Positions 25,661 through 34,614 of a DNA stretch of 64,000 nt are shown piece after piece. Numbering within the stretch: the first letter of the stretch is position 1; each line of letters begins with the position of its first letter. The notes under the pieces are model-generated. The model saw only the letters and a program-made list of their open reading frames with translations. It ran no database searches and was not told the origin of the DNA. The stretch comes from an uncultured Flavobacteriales bacterium. Its GTDB lineage: Bacteria > Bacteroidota > Bacteroidia > Flavobacteriales_E > Vicingaceae. The position numbers were made by a program, and so were the translations under genes. The stretch covers positions 59,020 through 123,019 of the forward strand of contig CALCHN010000026.1 of NCBI GenBank assembly GCA_937901255.1. Reading direction: 5' to 3'.

Positions 25661-26407
25661 TTATGTGAAAAATAATTTTACAGCAGCAATGATAAGTACT
25701 ACAGCCAATAGGTATTTTAGCAAATTGTTGTTAAACTTTTTACTTCCTAAATAGCCACCTAAAAAACCACCAACTAATGCGATAGCAACAAGAACAAAGG
25801 CTTGGTAATCTATTCTAACACCACTGCTAAATTGCCCTGCCAAACCTGCTGCTGAATTTACCCAAATAAATAGTGCTGAAACTGCTGCTGCTTCTTTCAT
25901 TTTCCCCCATTTCATTAGTAATATTACCGGACTTAGAATTATTCCGCCACCAATACCTATTAATCCAGAGAAAAAACCTATGATTCCACCAACTAAAATA
26001 CCTTCCAAAATTTTTACAGGTTTTGTTTCTTGAGCTTCTTTACCAAAAACATTTAATAATCTCAGAATGGCAAAAATCAACAAAATGGCAAGTATTTTTT
26101 TGTATAATTGAGCATCAACTTCTAACATACCTCCCAAAAATGAAAGTGGAATAGAGGCTACAGCAAATGCTATAAAAAGTTTTTTATTGAAATAGCCTGA
26201 TTTGGCGTAATGCAAAAATGCAACACCGGCAACAAATAAATTCAGCAAAAGAGCTGTTGGTTTCATGGTTTCGGGAGCAAAGCCAAAAAGTGCCATAAGA
26301 GCTAAATAACCACTTGCTCCCCCATGACCCACTGCGGCATATAAAAATGCAACTACAGGCAATAATGCTAAAAAAAAGATGATATTTTCACTGACTAACA
26401 AGTCCAT
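25661..26407 (-). CDS. TauE/SafE (TSUP) family membrane transporter
   Basis: 248-aa polytopic protein with about eight hydrophobic segments in two similar halves. The repeated family motif appears as AVGHGGASGYLALMALFGFAPE (residues 26-47) in the first half and GLIGIGGGIILSPVILLMKWG (about residues 145-165) in the second. TSUP proteins are assigned to export or uptake of sulfite, sulfoacetate, sulfonates or other organic anions. The sequence does not say which. A weak FNR-type box lies just upstream, with geometry that would put transcription start at the ATG itself. It sits next to narI but is separated by 108 bases. Confidence 0.88.
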   Translation of the reverse strand: MDLLVSENIIFFLALLPVVAFLYAAVGHGGASGYLALMALFGFAPETMKPTALLLNLFVAGVAFLHYAKSGYFNKKLFIAFAVASIPLSFLGGMLEVDAQLYKKILAILLIFAILRLLNVFGKEAQETKPVKILEGILVGGIIGFFSGLIGIGGGIILSPVILLMKWGKMKEAAAVSALFIWVNSAAGLAGQFSSGVRIDYQAFVLVAIALVGGFLGGYLGSKKFNNNLLKYLLAVVLIIAAVKLFFT

Positions 26408-26411
26408 GAGG

Positions 26412-26455
26412 CTAAATTAAATATTTCAATTACACTAATAACTGATTAATGTCAC
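26412..26455 (-). promoter_or_regulatory. Weak FNR-type box and -7 element before the TSUP gene
   Basis: CTGATTAATGTCAC (26442-26455) keeps the TGA-N6-TCA core. 29.5 bp further is TAATTTAG on the minus strand (26419 to 26412), one mismatch. The predicted start, 26407, is the A of the start codon, so the mRNA would be leaderless. This is a low-confidence member of the group. Confidence 0.35.
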
Positions 26456-26515
26456 ACAAAAAATCCCAACCTTAAAAATAGATTGGGATATTGAAAGGAG
26501 AATATAAATGGTAGA

Positions 26516-27265
26516 TTAATTATTCTTAAAGTCTCTACTTTTTCCAGGGAAATAGTTTCTGGAAGTTCTAATATCTTTATGATTCCAATTCCAAATAACC
26601 AATTGGTATTTTCTCCAAATATAATCGAAAGGAGCTACCAAAAAGTGAACAAATCGAGTAAAAGGAATAATGCCAATAATTAAGAAAGCTGATGCAATGT
26701 GTGTTTTAACCATCAATAACGCCATTGCATTACTTGTAGAAAGCTGTGCAATTAAATCTACATTTGGATTAAAGGCAAACACCGAACGTAAATAAGGTGT
26801 CATTACTGAGGCAAACCAGTTGGAACCCCATCTGCCATAGTATGCCATTAATATTCCGCTTACAATTTGCACAAATAAGACTAAGTAAACCACATAATCC
26901 ATGTAGTTAGATACCATTTGAATTCTTTTGGTAGTTGCTCTTCTTTTTATGAGCAATAAAAGACCAATTAGTGAAGAAATAGCAAAACCAAAGGCAGTAA
27001 ATTCTAAAACTAACAATCTAACGGGTGAACCATTCCATGCTAAAACAGCACTTGGGATTAAAAAACCAATTAAATGTCCTAAAAATAACATTACCATTCC
27101 CCAGTGGAAGAATTGACTTCCAAAAAACAGTTTTCTACCCTCTAAAAATTGAGATGATAATGATGATACCTGAAAACCTTTTTTCGTGTATCTGTAAATA
27201 GACCCTATTAAAAAAACTGCTAAAGCAACATAGGGAAGAGCTCCGAATAATAAATAATCTAACAT
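26516..27265 (-). CDS. narI: Respiratory nitrate reductase gamma subunit
   Basis: Membrane cytochrome b that oxidises quinol and passes electrons to NarH and NarG. 249 aa with five membrane helices. Heme-binding histidines are visible in FFHWGMVMLFLGHLIGFLIP (two, helix 2) and in KTHIASAFLIIGIIPFTRFVHFL (two, helix 5), matching the His56/His66/His187/His205 pattern of E. coli NarI. The C-terminal tail (YFPGKSRDFKNN) is cytoplasmic. It is last in the narG-narH-narJ-narI order, with a 102-base spacer after narJ that contains an intergenic repeat. The next gene downstream is on the same strand but unrelated. Confidence 0.95.
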   Translation of the reverse strand: MLDYLLFGALPYVALAVFLIGSIYRYTKKGFQVSSLSSQFLEGRKLFFGSQFFHWGMVMLFLGHLIGFLIPSAVLAWNGSPVRLLVLEFTAFGFAISSLIGLLLLIKRRATTKRIQMVSNYMDYVVYLVLFVQIVSGILMAYYGRWGSNWFASVMTPYLRSVFAFNPNVDLIAQLSTSNAMALLMVKTHIASAFLIIGIIPFTRFVHFLVAPFDYIWRKYQLVIWNWNHKDIRTSRNYFPGKSRDFKNN

Positions 27266-27330
27266 AGTTTTATGGTTTTAATTTTAATTTATTTTTTAGT
27301 TTATAATTTTTTCTAATTTCTAATTTTTTG

Positions 27331-27361
27331 TTCTCGATACGCTTCGCTACTCGAACTGACA
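27331..27361. repeat. Short intergenic repeat in the narJ-narI spacer
   Basis: TTCTCGATACGC followed by TTCGCTACTCGAACTGACA forms an imperfect hairpin around CGCTTCGC. The flanks TTCTCGA and TCGAACTGACA resemble a dispersed element found between genes in many flavobacterial genomes, by recollection. It lies within the nar transcript. Confidence 0.5.
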
Positions 27362-27367
27362 AAATCT

Positions 27368-28090
27368 CTAATTCAAAATTTGTCTTGAACGTCTTTTTAT
27401 TTCTTCGGGAGTAGGTATTGAAACCGTGCACCCGTCAGTACATTCGCTATGTAAAAATGCTTTTGCATAAGCAGGAATGGCTTCAGCTTTCTTTTCGTAG
27501 GTAATGTTATTAAAATCGGTTTTAAACACTTGTAATAAAGCACTTAAAGCATTTTTATAGATATTACCATCCTTAATGTCTTTCATGATAACCACTTTCT
27601 GCTTTTTATTCATTACTTTTTCTCTGATTTTAACTTTAGCATCATCAAATTCAGAAAGCATTTTTTCCAAAGCGGGTATCATTACCATAACTACTAATTC
27701 GTTGATAAACGATTCGTCAGTGTGTAAGGGCAACAATCTTAAAACATAAGGCAGATTATCCGCTAACTCATGTCCGTAATCGTTGTTATATTTTTCTTGC
27801 TCTACTTTCATGTTTACCAAAAACTCTCCTCTTTTGTAGTCTTCGGCAAAAATCACATAACCTAAATCTAAAAAACAAATGGCTTGGATATGAAAGGTTT
27901 TTTGAAAAATTTCTTCTATTTGATAAAAAGTTGAATTGGCAATAAATTCTGAAAAACGGACAAACTCTTTTCCGGCTTCAGGATAATTTTTATTTAAAAA
28001 ATCCTGAATTTCAACTACTTTTTCAAAAATATCCGCTTTAGGATAGATGAAAAGTTCTGAAAGTAAGTTGTAATGTTCTAAGTTTTTCAT
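27368..28090 (-). CDS. narJ: Nitrate reductase molybdenum cofactor assembly chaperone
   Basis: Cytoplasmic TorD-family chaperone that holds the NarG-NarH pair until the molybdenum cofactor is inserted, and is not part of the final enzyme. About 240 aa, all helical. Conserved stretches include LNKNYPEAGKEFVRFSEFI near the N-terminus, DLGYVIFAEDYKRGEFLV (family signature Y..F..DYKRG) near residue 75, and LADNLPYVLRLL near residue 110. The ATG at 28090 (MKNLEHYNLLSELF) is preferred over a TTG at 28099. It sits between narH and narI, as in E. coli. Confidence 0.92.
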   Translation of the reverse strand: MKNLEHYNLLSELFIYPKADIFEKVVEIQDFLNKNYPEAGKEFVRFSEFIANSTFYQIEEIFQKTFHIQAICFLDLGYVIFAEDYKRGEFLVNMKVEQEKYNNDYGHELADNLPYVLRLLPLHTDESFINELVVMVMIPALEKMLSEFDDAKVKIREKVMNKKQKVVIMKDIKDGNIYKNALSALLQVFKTDFNNITYEKKAEAIPAYAKAFLHSECTDGCTVSIPTPEEIKRRSRQILN

Positions 28091-28102
28091 AATTCTCAAG
28101 TT

Positions 28103-28162
28103 TGAAGTTAGAGGTTTGAAGTTTGAAGTTAACCTTGAACATCAAACTTTAAACCTTGAACC
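28103..28162. repeat. TTTGAAG-type repeats with inverted partner (narH-narJ spacer)
   Basis: Several head-to-tail copies of a 7-base word (TTTGAAG) are followed by inverted copies (CTTTAAA, CTTGAAC), allowing a hairpin. A related block lies in the cytochrome-narG spacer at 33500-33565. Both are inside the nar operon. Confidence 0.6.
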
Positions 28163-28164
28163 AG

Positions 28165-29658
28165 TTAAAGTCCTCTTGCAGGTTTTTCTTTAAATCCAAA
28201 ACCTGTACTTCCTTTGTAGTCACCAGTGTTTTCAAGCATTTCAATAGCTTCTTCACGGTGAGCAGCAGGAATTACAAAACGTTCTTCAAATGTTGCCAAA
28301 GACGTTAATCTGAAGATGGCATTTGCAGTATTTACATCCATTCCTGCTTCATTCATTACTGTATTTAATTGTTTGTCGGTTACATCTTTAACAGTAGTAT
28401 CTCTTCTGGAAACTCTAACAGCATGTAGTTTTTTGAAAACATCAATTACTTTGTCGTCATTTCCTGCTGTAAATAAAGAAGATAAATAGCGAATAGGCAC
28501 TCTTAATTTTTCAACTCCAGCTAATAAGTGTTCAGAAACTGTATCATAAGTTCCATCGGCACTTACAGAAGCCATTGCTGGTAACAATGGTGGAACGTAA
28601 AATAAGTTTGGTAATGTTCTGAATTCAGGGTGGAGTGGAAGTGCTATTTTCCATTCTTTTACAAATTTATAAACAGGTGAGTTTTGAGCTGCTTTAATGG
28701 TTGAGTCTGCAATACCGTTTTCTCTAGCTGCTTTAATTATTGCAGGGTCATTCGGATTTAGATATATATCCATGTGTCTGTCCACTATTTCTGATTCATC
28801 GCAAGATGCAACAGCTTGAATTTGATCAGCATCATATAACATTACTCCTAAATAACGAATTCTTCCTACGCATGAGTGCATACAGGCTGGTGGTTGTCCT
28901 GATTCTAAACGTGGGTAACAAAGTACACATTTCTCAGATTTCCCTGTATTCCAGTTGTAATAGGATTTTTTGTAAGGACAAGCAGTTACGCACATTCTCC
29001 ATGCTCTACATCTTTCTTGGTTAATAAGCACTACACCGTCTTCACCTCTTTTGTATAAAGCTCCTGATGGGCAAGATGCCACACAAGCAGGATTTAAACA
29101 GTGGTTACAGATTCTTGGTAAGTAGTGAAAAGTCATTTTTTCCAATTGGAACATGGCTTCTTGTTCGGCTTGATTTAAATGTTTGAAGTTAACATCCTGA
29201 CGAGCATAATCGGGCGTTCCAGATAAATCATCGTCCCAGTTTGGTCCAGATTGAATTTCTATTGGTTCTCCGGTAATTAATGAAACTGCTCTACCAATTG
29301 GTTGGTCATCGCCTTCAGGAGCATCAAACAAATCTTGATAACGATATGCCCATGGTTCATAGTAATCATCTAATACCGGCATATTAGGGTTATGGAAAAT
29401 ATTTTTTAATCCTTTCAATTTCCCAGCACCTTTTAACGATACACTATCACCATCTTTTTTCCAACCTCCCTGATAAATATCTTGGTCTTCCCATTTGGTT
29501 GGATAACCTGTTCCGGGTTTAGTTTCTACGTTGTTCCACCACATGTATTCAGCTCCTTTACGGTCTGTCCAGATGTTTTTACATGCTACAGAACAAGTAT
29601 GACAACCGATACATTTGTCGAGGTGGAAAACCATTGCTATTTGAGATCTTATATTCAT
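28165..29658 (-). CDS. narH: Respiratory nitrate reductase beta (iron-sulfur) subunit
   Basis: Electron-transfer subunit between NarI and NarG, 497 aa. Four cluster motifs are readable: CIGCHTCSVACKN near residue 16; CNHCLNPACVASCP near residue 186; CRAWRMCVTACP near residue 219, where Trp replaces the second Cys and gives the [3Fe-4S] cluster typical of NarH; and CVLCYPRLESG then CMHSC near residues 245-262. The C-terminal region (FEERFVIPAAHREEAIEM) is also conserved in NarH. It starts 20 bases inside the spacer after the inverted-repeat element that separates it from narG. The protein has no signal peptide and works on the cytoplasmic face. Confidence 0.96.
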   Translation of the reverse strand: MNIRSQIAMVFHLDKCIGCHTCSVACKNIWTDRKGAEYMWWNNVETKPGTGYPTKWEDQDIYQGGWKKDGDSVSLKGAGKLKGLKNIFHNPNMPVLDDYYEPWAYRYQDLFDAPEGDDQPIGRAVSLITGEPIEIQSGPNWDDDLSGTPDYARQDVNFKHLNQAEQEAMFQLEKMTFHYLPRICNHCLNPACVASCPSGALYKRGEDGVVLINQERCRAWRMCVTACPYKKSYYNWNTGKSEKCVLCYPRLESGQPPACMHSCVGRIRYLGVMLYDADQIQAVASCDESEIVDRHMDIYLNPNDPAIIKAARENGIADSTIKAAQNSPVYKFVKEWKIALPLHPEFRTLPNLFYVPPLLPAMASVSADGTYDTVSEHLLAGVEKLRVPIRYLSSLFTAGNDDKVIDVFKKLHAVRVSRRDTTVKDVTDKQLNTVMNEAGMDVNTANAIFRLTSLATFEERFVIPAAHREEAIEMLENTGDYKGSTGFGFKEKPARGL

Positions 29659-29678
29659 AACTTTTATTTTTAAGGTTT

Positions 29679-29850
29679 AAAGCCCCTCCCGACCTCCCCG
29701 AAGGGGAGGAGTTTCCAACGCACCTGCCATAAAAACAGATTAGTTGGGGAGTATTTTTTAATCGTTTATGTTATACTAATTTTTATTTTTTTTTATTTTT
29801 TTTCGCTCCTCTACGTAAGCCTCCCCTTCGGGGAGGTTTGGAGGGGCTTT
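29679..29850. repeat. Compound inverted repeat (MITE-like) between narG and narH
   Basis: The two ends (29679-29709 and 29820-29850) are 31-base inverted copies with two mismatches, beginning AAAGCCCCTCC. Each arm contains its own perfect hairpin, CCTCCCC-GAA-GGGGAGG type. The 110-base middle is AT-rich with no ORF. The right arm overlaps the last base pair of the narG stop region. Related CCCCTCC-type palindromes occur at about 50560, 52555 and 57541. In the nar mRNA it would form a very stable stem and might reduce narH expression or protect RNA ends. Confidence 0.8.
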
Positions 29851-32800
29851 TAGTATTCTACTTTTGTCATTTTACGAACTAATACATGTGTATCACGGTT
29901 AACCCCTACAGGTCCCCAGTAATTGAAGTGGTAAGAGAACTGCCCATAACCACCACACATTAAGTTTGGTTTTAAGTGAACTCTCGTAAATGAGTTATTC
30001 ATTCCACCACGTCTTGGTTCGCCTTTTTTACCTCTTCTTTCTTGAGATTTAGCAATGTTGTAGGTTCTTTCCACAGCATGGTAAACAATACATACTCCTT
30101 TAGGAATACGTGCACTTACACAAGCACGGGTTACATAAGTACCGTGGTCATTATAAACTTCCACATGGTCGTTATCTTTAATTCCCAACTCTTCTGCATC
30201 TTGCTCACTTAACCAACAAGGTTCTCCACCTCTCGATAAGGTTAACATTCTTAGTGTATCGCCATAAGTAGAGTGAATGTGCCATTTTCCGTGAGGAGTT
30301 AAACAATTTAACATTCTGGCTTTACCATCATTTATAGTAACCCTTAAATCACCATAAGCTTCTGGTGTTGGAGATGGTTTGTAAGTAGATAAATGTTCTC
30401 CAAAAGCAATATAAGCATCATGGTCAAGGTAGAAATGTTGTCTTCCGGTTAATGTTCTCCATGGTACTAACATATCTACGTTGTAGGTATAAGCAGCATA
30501 AGTTCTTCCTTCGTGCATTAATCCCGACCAAAGTGGTGAAGAGTTATATCTTTTTGGTTGAGCTTGTAAGTCACGATATTCCATTTCTATTTGCTCATAG
30601 CCATCACCTAATCTTTCAACCTCTTTGATACCTATTTTCTTACCCATGATTTCGTAAGCACGTTTGGTAAGTTTTCCGTTAGTTAATGAAGATAATTTAA
30701 GAACTGCATTAATGGCTTCAACATCTTCTTTTAATGATGGATACTCTGTTCCGTCATCCCATTTACTAATGTGTTGTCTGTTTTCTAACATTTCTTGATA
30801 AACATCTTCAACTGGGAATCCAACTCCATGAGCACTAACTCCGTTTTTCTCAACTCCTTTTCCAAGTGAAATGTATTTGTCGTAGATTTTAGAATAATCT
30901 CTTTCTACAAAAGCAATTTTGTGCATGGTTTTCCCTGGGATAGCTTCACATTCGCCTTTGCTCCAATCTTGTAATCTTGGTTGAGTAATTTCATCTTTAG
31001 AATCGTGAGAAAGAGGTGAATTTACAACATCCTTCATTACACCAGGTAAATATTTTGGAGCCATAGAGCTCACTCTTTCGGCTAATGCTTCAAAAATTTG
31101 CCAATCTGTTCTTGATTCCCAAACCGGGTCAATTGCAGCAGATAATGGATGAATAAATGAGTGCATATCTGTTGAGTTGATATCTGCTTTTTCGTACCAA
31201 GAAGCGGTAGGAAGCACAATGTCAGAATAAAGTGCTGAGGTATCCATACGGAAATTGATATCCACTACTAAGTCCATTTTACCTCTTGCTCCTTCTTTTT
31301 TGTAGGTAATATCTTCCACAATATCTCCTGCCACTTCATCTGCAATCTTGTTGGTATGAGTACCTAAATAGTGATCTAAGAAATACTCATGACCTTTTGC
31401 AGAAGTTCCAATGGCATTTCCTTTCCAAATAAACCAGTTTCTTGGGAAGTTGATTTCTTCGTCTGGTTCAACCACAGCGTGTTTAAGCTCTCCAGATTTT
31501 AATTGTTTTACGATGTAATCTCTCATTTCATCGTCAGTATTACAACCTGCTTTTTGGGCTTCTTTTACAATCTCAAAGTTGTTTTTGTTGTATTGAGGGT
31601 AGTAGGGCATCCAACCGTTACGAACTGCTTTTACAGCCCAATCGGCAGTATGTGTATGAGCCAATTTATTTTCAGGAACGGAGTTATAGAATTTTTGATT
31701 TCCATCGTATCTCCATTGAGAAGAGTTGATGTAATGCCAAATGGGACCTTGTTGTAATCTTGAGATAGTTCCCCAATCTTTAGAACTCATAATGGTTGAC
31801 CAAGACTCCATTGGAGCCAATTTTTCTTGTCCGACATAGTGATTCATTCCACCACCATTTTTACCGTTACATCCGGTTAGCATTTGAGCCATAATAGAAG
31901 CTCTATACATTAAATTACCATGAAACCAGTGGTTAATAGCAGCCCCAACAATTACCATACATTTACCTTCGGTAATTTCAGCGGTATTAGCCCATTCTCT
32001 TGCAAGTTGAATAACAGTATCTCTACCAATACCTGTAAAAATTTCTTGCCAAGCGGGTGTGTAAGCTTGGTCTTTTTCATCATAAGACGTTGGATATTCA
32101 CCAGGTAAACCCCTACCAACACCATATTGCGACATGGTTAAATCGTAGATGGTTGCAACAGGAACTTTTTCGCCTGATGCTAATGTTAAGTAGCGAACAG
32201 GCACGCCTCTCATGGCTTTTTTATCTAATCCGTATTCTACAAATTCTACTTGAGCAACTTCATCGTGTTTGTCGATAAATGTTAATTCCGGATCGTATTC
32301 AGCACCGGTAACATCATCAGTATAGGTTAAGTTCCAGTTACCATCTTTTCCATCCCATCTTTGTCCCATAGAACCTATTGGCACGACTAAATTATTGGTT
32401 TTTGTATCGAAATTTAAGAATTTCCAATCGCCATTATCGATGTCTTTGTATTGAGGCATTTCGTTGGCTCTTATCATTCTTCCGGGCACTAACTTATCTC
32501 CATCTTTGTCTAAACGAACTAAGAAAGGACAGTCGGTATATCTTTTCACATAATTAATAAAATAGGGTGTTTTCTTGTTGACGTGGTATTCTTGTAAGAT
32601 TACATGTGTAACCGCCATCCAGAAAGCACCATCAGAACCAGCATGAACAGGAATCCATTGGTCGGCATGTTTGGTAACCATACTAAAATCAGGCGACATT
32701 ACTACGGTTTTAGTTCCGTTGTGTCTTGCTTCTGAGAAGAAATGTATGTCTGGAGTTCTTGTCATCCCTAAGTTAGCTCCCATAGAAACAATAAATTTAG

Positions 32801-33491
32801 AAATGAACCAGTCGGCACTTTCGCACACATCGGTTTGTTCTCCCCAAATTTCTGGGTAGGCATTTGGTAAATCGCAATACCAATCGTAGAAAGATAAATT
32901 TACACCGCCCATTAATTGTAAATACCTAGCACCAGAGGCGTAGCTTAACATACTTTTTGCAGGAATTGGAGCAAAACCAATGATTCTATCAGAGCCATAT
33001 TTTTGTACAGTATATATGTTAGCAGCAGCAATTAAATCAAGAGCTTCATCCCATCTTACTCTTCTAAACCCACCTTTACCTCTTGCTCTTTGGTATCTTG
33101 CTCTTTTTACGGAGTCCTTTTGTAAGTTTTCCCAAGCTTTAACCAAATCTCCTCCGGCAGCCTCTTTTTCAGCATTAAATAAATCTAATAAAGCACCTCT
33201 CATAATAGGGTATTTAACACGGATAGGGCTGTATAAATACCACGAATAAGAAATACCTCTTTGGCAACCTCTCGGTTCGTAAGGAGGAACTTCTTTGTTA
33301 AATTGGGGGTAGTCTAGCTGTTGCATTTCCCACACAACAATACCATCTTTTACATGGATTGCCCATGAGCAACCACCTGTACAGTTAACACCGTGTGTAC
33401 TTCGTACAACTTTGTCGTATTGCCAACGGTTTCTATAGAATTCTTCCCATTTTCGGGTTTTGGGTGATATAATATCTTCAATCCAACTCAT
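29850..33491 (-). CDS. narG: Respiratory nitrate reductase alpha (molybdopterin) subunit
   Basis: Catalytic subunit reducing nitrate to nitrite with a bis-MGD molybdenum cofactor, 1213 aa. The FS0 cluster ligands are His33, Cys37, Cys41 (STHGVNCTGGC) and Cys76 (PRGCQRG), with His as first ligand, as in NarG. Asp207 in FYDWYCDLPNAYPEIWG corresponds to the Mo-ligand Asp222 of E. coli. Further blocks are ADWFISKFIVSMGANLGMTRTPD near residue 225, and INHWFHGNLMYRA near residue 530. There is no twin-arginine export signal, so the site should face the cytoplasm. It is the second gene of the operon, after a diheme cytochrome, and depends on moeA and moaA products nearby. Confidence 0.97.
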   Translation of the reverse strand: MSWIEDIISPKTRKWEEFYRNRWQYDKVVRSTHGVNCTGGCSWAIHVKDGIVVWEMQQLDYPQFNKEVPPYEPRGCQRGISYSWYLYSPIRVKYPIMRGALLDLFNAEKEAAGGDLVKAWENLQKDSVKRARYQRARGKGGFRRVRWDEALDLIAAANIYTVQKYGSDRIIGFAPIPAKSMLSYASGARYLQLMGGVNLSFYDWYCDLPNAYPEIWGEQTDVCESADWFISKFIVSMGANLGMTRTPDIHFFSEARHNGTKTVVMSPDFSMVTKHADQWIPVHAGSDGAFWMAVTHVILQEYHVNKKTPYFINYVKRYTDCPFLVRLDKDGDKLVPGRMIRANEMPQYKDIDNGDWKFLNFDTKTNNLVVPIGSMGQRWDGKDGNWNLTYTDDVTGAEYDPELTFIDKHDEVAQVEFVEYGLDKKAMRGVPVRYLTLASGEKVPVATIYDLTMSQYGVGRGLPGEYPTSYDEKDQAYTPAWQEIFTGIGRDTVIQLAREWANTAEITEGKCMVIVGAAINHWFHGNLMYRASIMAQMLTGCNGKNGGGMNHYVGQEKLAPMESWSTIMSSKDWGTISRLQQGPIWHYINSSQWRYDGNQKFYNSVPENKLAHTHTADWAVKAVRNGWMPYYPQYNKNNFEIVKEAQKAGCNTDDEMRDYIVKQLKSGELKHAVVEPDEEINFPRNWFIWKGNAIGTSAKGHEYFLDHYLGTHTNKIADEVAGDIVEDITYKKEGARGKMDLVVDINFRMDTSALYSDIVLPTASWYEKADINSTDMHSFIHPLSAAIDPVWESRTDWQIFEALAERVSSMAPKYLPGVMKDVVNSPLSHDSKDEITQPRLQDWSKGECEAIPGKTMHKIAFVERDYSKIYDKYISLGKGVEKNGVSAHGVGFPVEDVYQEMLENRQHISKWDDGTEYPSLKEDVEAINAVLKLSSLTNGKLTKRAYEIMGKKIGIKEVERLGDGYEQIEMEYRDLQAQPKRYNSSPLWSGLMHEGRTYAAYTYNVDMLVPWRTLTGRQHFYLDHDAYIAFGEHLSTYKPSPTPEAYGDLRVTINDGKARMLNCLTPHGKWHIHSTYGDTLRMLTLSRGGEPCWLSEQDAEELGIKDNDHVEVYNDHGTYVTRACVSARIPKGVCIVYHAVERTYNIAKSQERRGKKGEPRRGGMNNSFTRVHLKPNLMCGGYGQFSYHFNYWGPVGVNRDTHVLVRKMTKVEY

Positions 33492-33499
33492 AATTTTTT

Positions 33500-33565
33500 G
33501 TTTTAAAGGTTTAATGTTTGAAGTTTGAGGTTTGTAGTTTAAACATCTTCAAACCTCAAATCTTG
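33500..33565. repeat. TTTGAAG-type repeats with inverted partner (cytochrome-narG spacer)
   Basis: GTTTGAAGTTTGAGGTTTG and its inverted partner CAAACCTCAAATCTTGAAC form a hairpin of about 15 pairs with mismatches. It is similar in sequence to the narH-narJ spacer block. Confidence 0.65.
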
Positions 33566-33570
33566 AACTT

Positions 33571-34449
33571 TTAATAAATATTCTTAGATGTTGCTGCTTT
33601 AATTTGTCTTTTGTATATGTCTTCTTTCACACATTTTCTTTTTCGTTCGATATATACCAATAATATAATAGAAGCTATTACCAAAAAGGCAACTCCTCCT
33701 CCATAAAGTAGTAGGTGATCGTTATATACTCTTTGTGGTTGATATACATTATTTACTGCTGCATCATTAAAAAATGCAGAAAGTTGATATATTTCTTTTT
33801 CTGTTAGAGGGTGATTTTGATAAGAAGAAGCCATTGCAGGAAAAGGAGGGGCACTAAGTATTCCGTTTAGTCCTGCTCCACCTAATCTTTCATATACTTT
33901 TGTTAAATCTTTAGCGAGTAAACCCCCAGCAATTAAATCTTTATGTTGTACGTTGTGACAAGTAATACATGATACTCCACCATTTTCGAGTCTTTTGCTT
34001 CCTTCAAATAAATGTAAACCTGATGTTATATCATTAGCAGAAGCATTTGCAGGGTCTAATGTTGGGTCAGCAACTTTTTCTTCTACGGGTTCTGTTTCTT
34101 TAACAGAAGCTGTAGTAGCAGGACTGCTTTCTGCAATGTAACTTATTATAGCTTTAATTTCAGCATCGTTAACATTTTGATTGGGCATTGGATAGCCGTA
34201 CTCATTGATAATAGTTTTAGCATCAGCATCAGTTTCACCAAACGCTTGTGCATTTTTAACAAAACTAACTATCCATTCTTCGGCTCTTCTATCGGCAATT
34301 CCCGCTAAATCGGGACCAACTAATTTGCCTTTGCCTATAGAGTGGCAAGCACTACAATTTTGTTTAAAAACCTCTTTACCGTCTTGAGCGTTTAAAGTAA
34401 AACTTACAGTAACAATAGAAAGTGATATTACAATTGATTTTAGTTTCAT
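33571..34449 (-). CDS. Membrane-anchored diheme cytochrome c, first gene of the nar operon
   Basis: 292-aa exported electron carrier. Signal peptide MKLKSIVISLSIVTVSFTLNA; first heme site CSACH (residues 32-36) with axial Met candidate in YPMPNQNV (near residue 86); a Pro/Ala/Glu-rich linker (residues 110-140); second heme site CITCH near residue 160 with FPAMASS as Met ligand; then one C-terminal membrane helix (LLLYGGGVAFLVIASIILLVYI) and a basic tail. A diheme cytochrome at the head of nar operons is known as NarC in Thermus, and a similar role as an extra electron outlet or periplasmic partner is inferred. It is preceded by two FNR-type boxes. It is 79 bases from narG. Confidence 0.88.
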   Translation of the reverse strand: MKLKSIVISLSIVTVSFTLNAQDGKEVFKQNCSACHSIGKGKLVGPDLAGIADRRAEEWIVSFVKNAQAFGETDADAKTIINEYGYPMPNQNVNDAEIKAIISYIAESSPATTASVKETEPVEEKVADPTLDPANASANDITSGLHLFEGSKRLENGGVSCITCHNVQHKDLIAGGLLAKDLTKVYERLGGAGLNGILSAPPFPAMASSYQNHPLTEKEIYQLSAFFNDAAVNNVYQPQRVYNDHLLLYGGGVAFLVIASIILLVYIERKRKCVKEDIYKRQIKAATSKNIY

Positions 34450-34508
34450 TGTTTTTGTCTTTTATTGATTTGAATCATATATTTAGTTACTAAATCTTAG
34501 TTACGGTA

Positions 34509-34576
34509 TAAAATTCAGCTGATTTTCAGACAAAAGAAATGATGTGAATCATAATGGTTTATGATTTTGCTCATAA
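34509..34576 (-). promoter_or_regulatory. Tandem FNR-type boxes and promoter of the nar operon
   Basis: Two perfect boxes, ATGATGTGAATCAT (34539-34552) and ATGATTTTGCTCAT (34561-34574), the latter in a longer palindrome TTATGA-N6-TCATAA. Their centres are 22 bp apart. On the minus strand the 29.5-bp rule gives TTCTTTTG (34538 to 34531, one mismatch) for the distal box and GAATTTTA (34516 to 34509, two mismatches) for the proximal one. Predicted starts are 34526 or 34504, with leaders of 77 or 55 bases. Confidence 0.65.
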
Positions 34577-34614
34577 ACCACTTTAGGTAGGAAATAAAAA
34601 TGAAAGAAAAGAAA

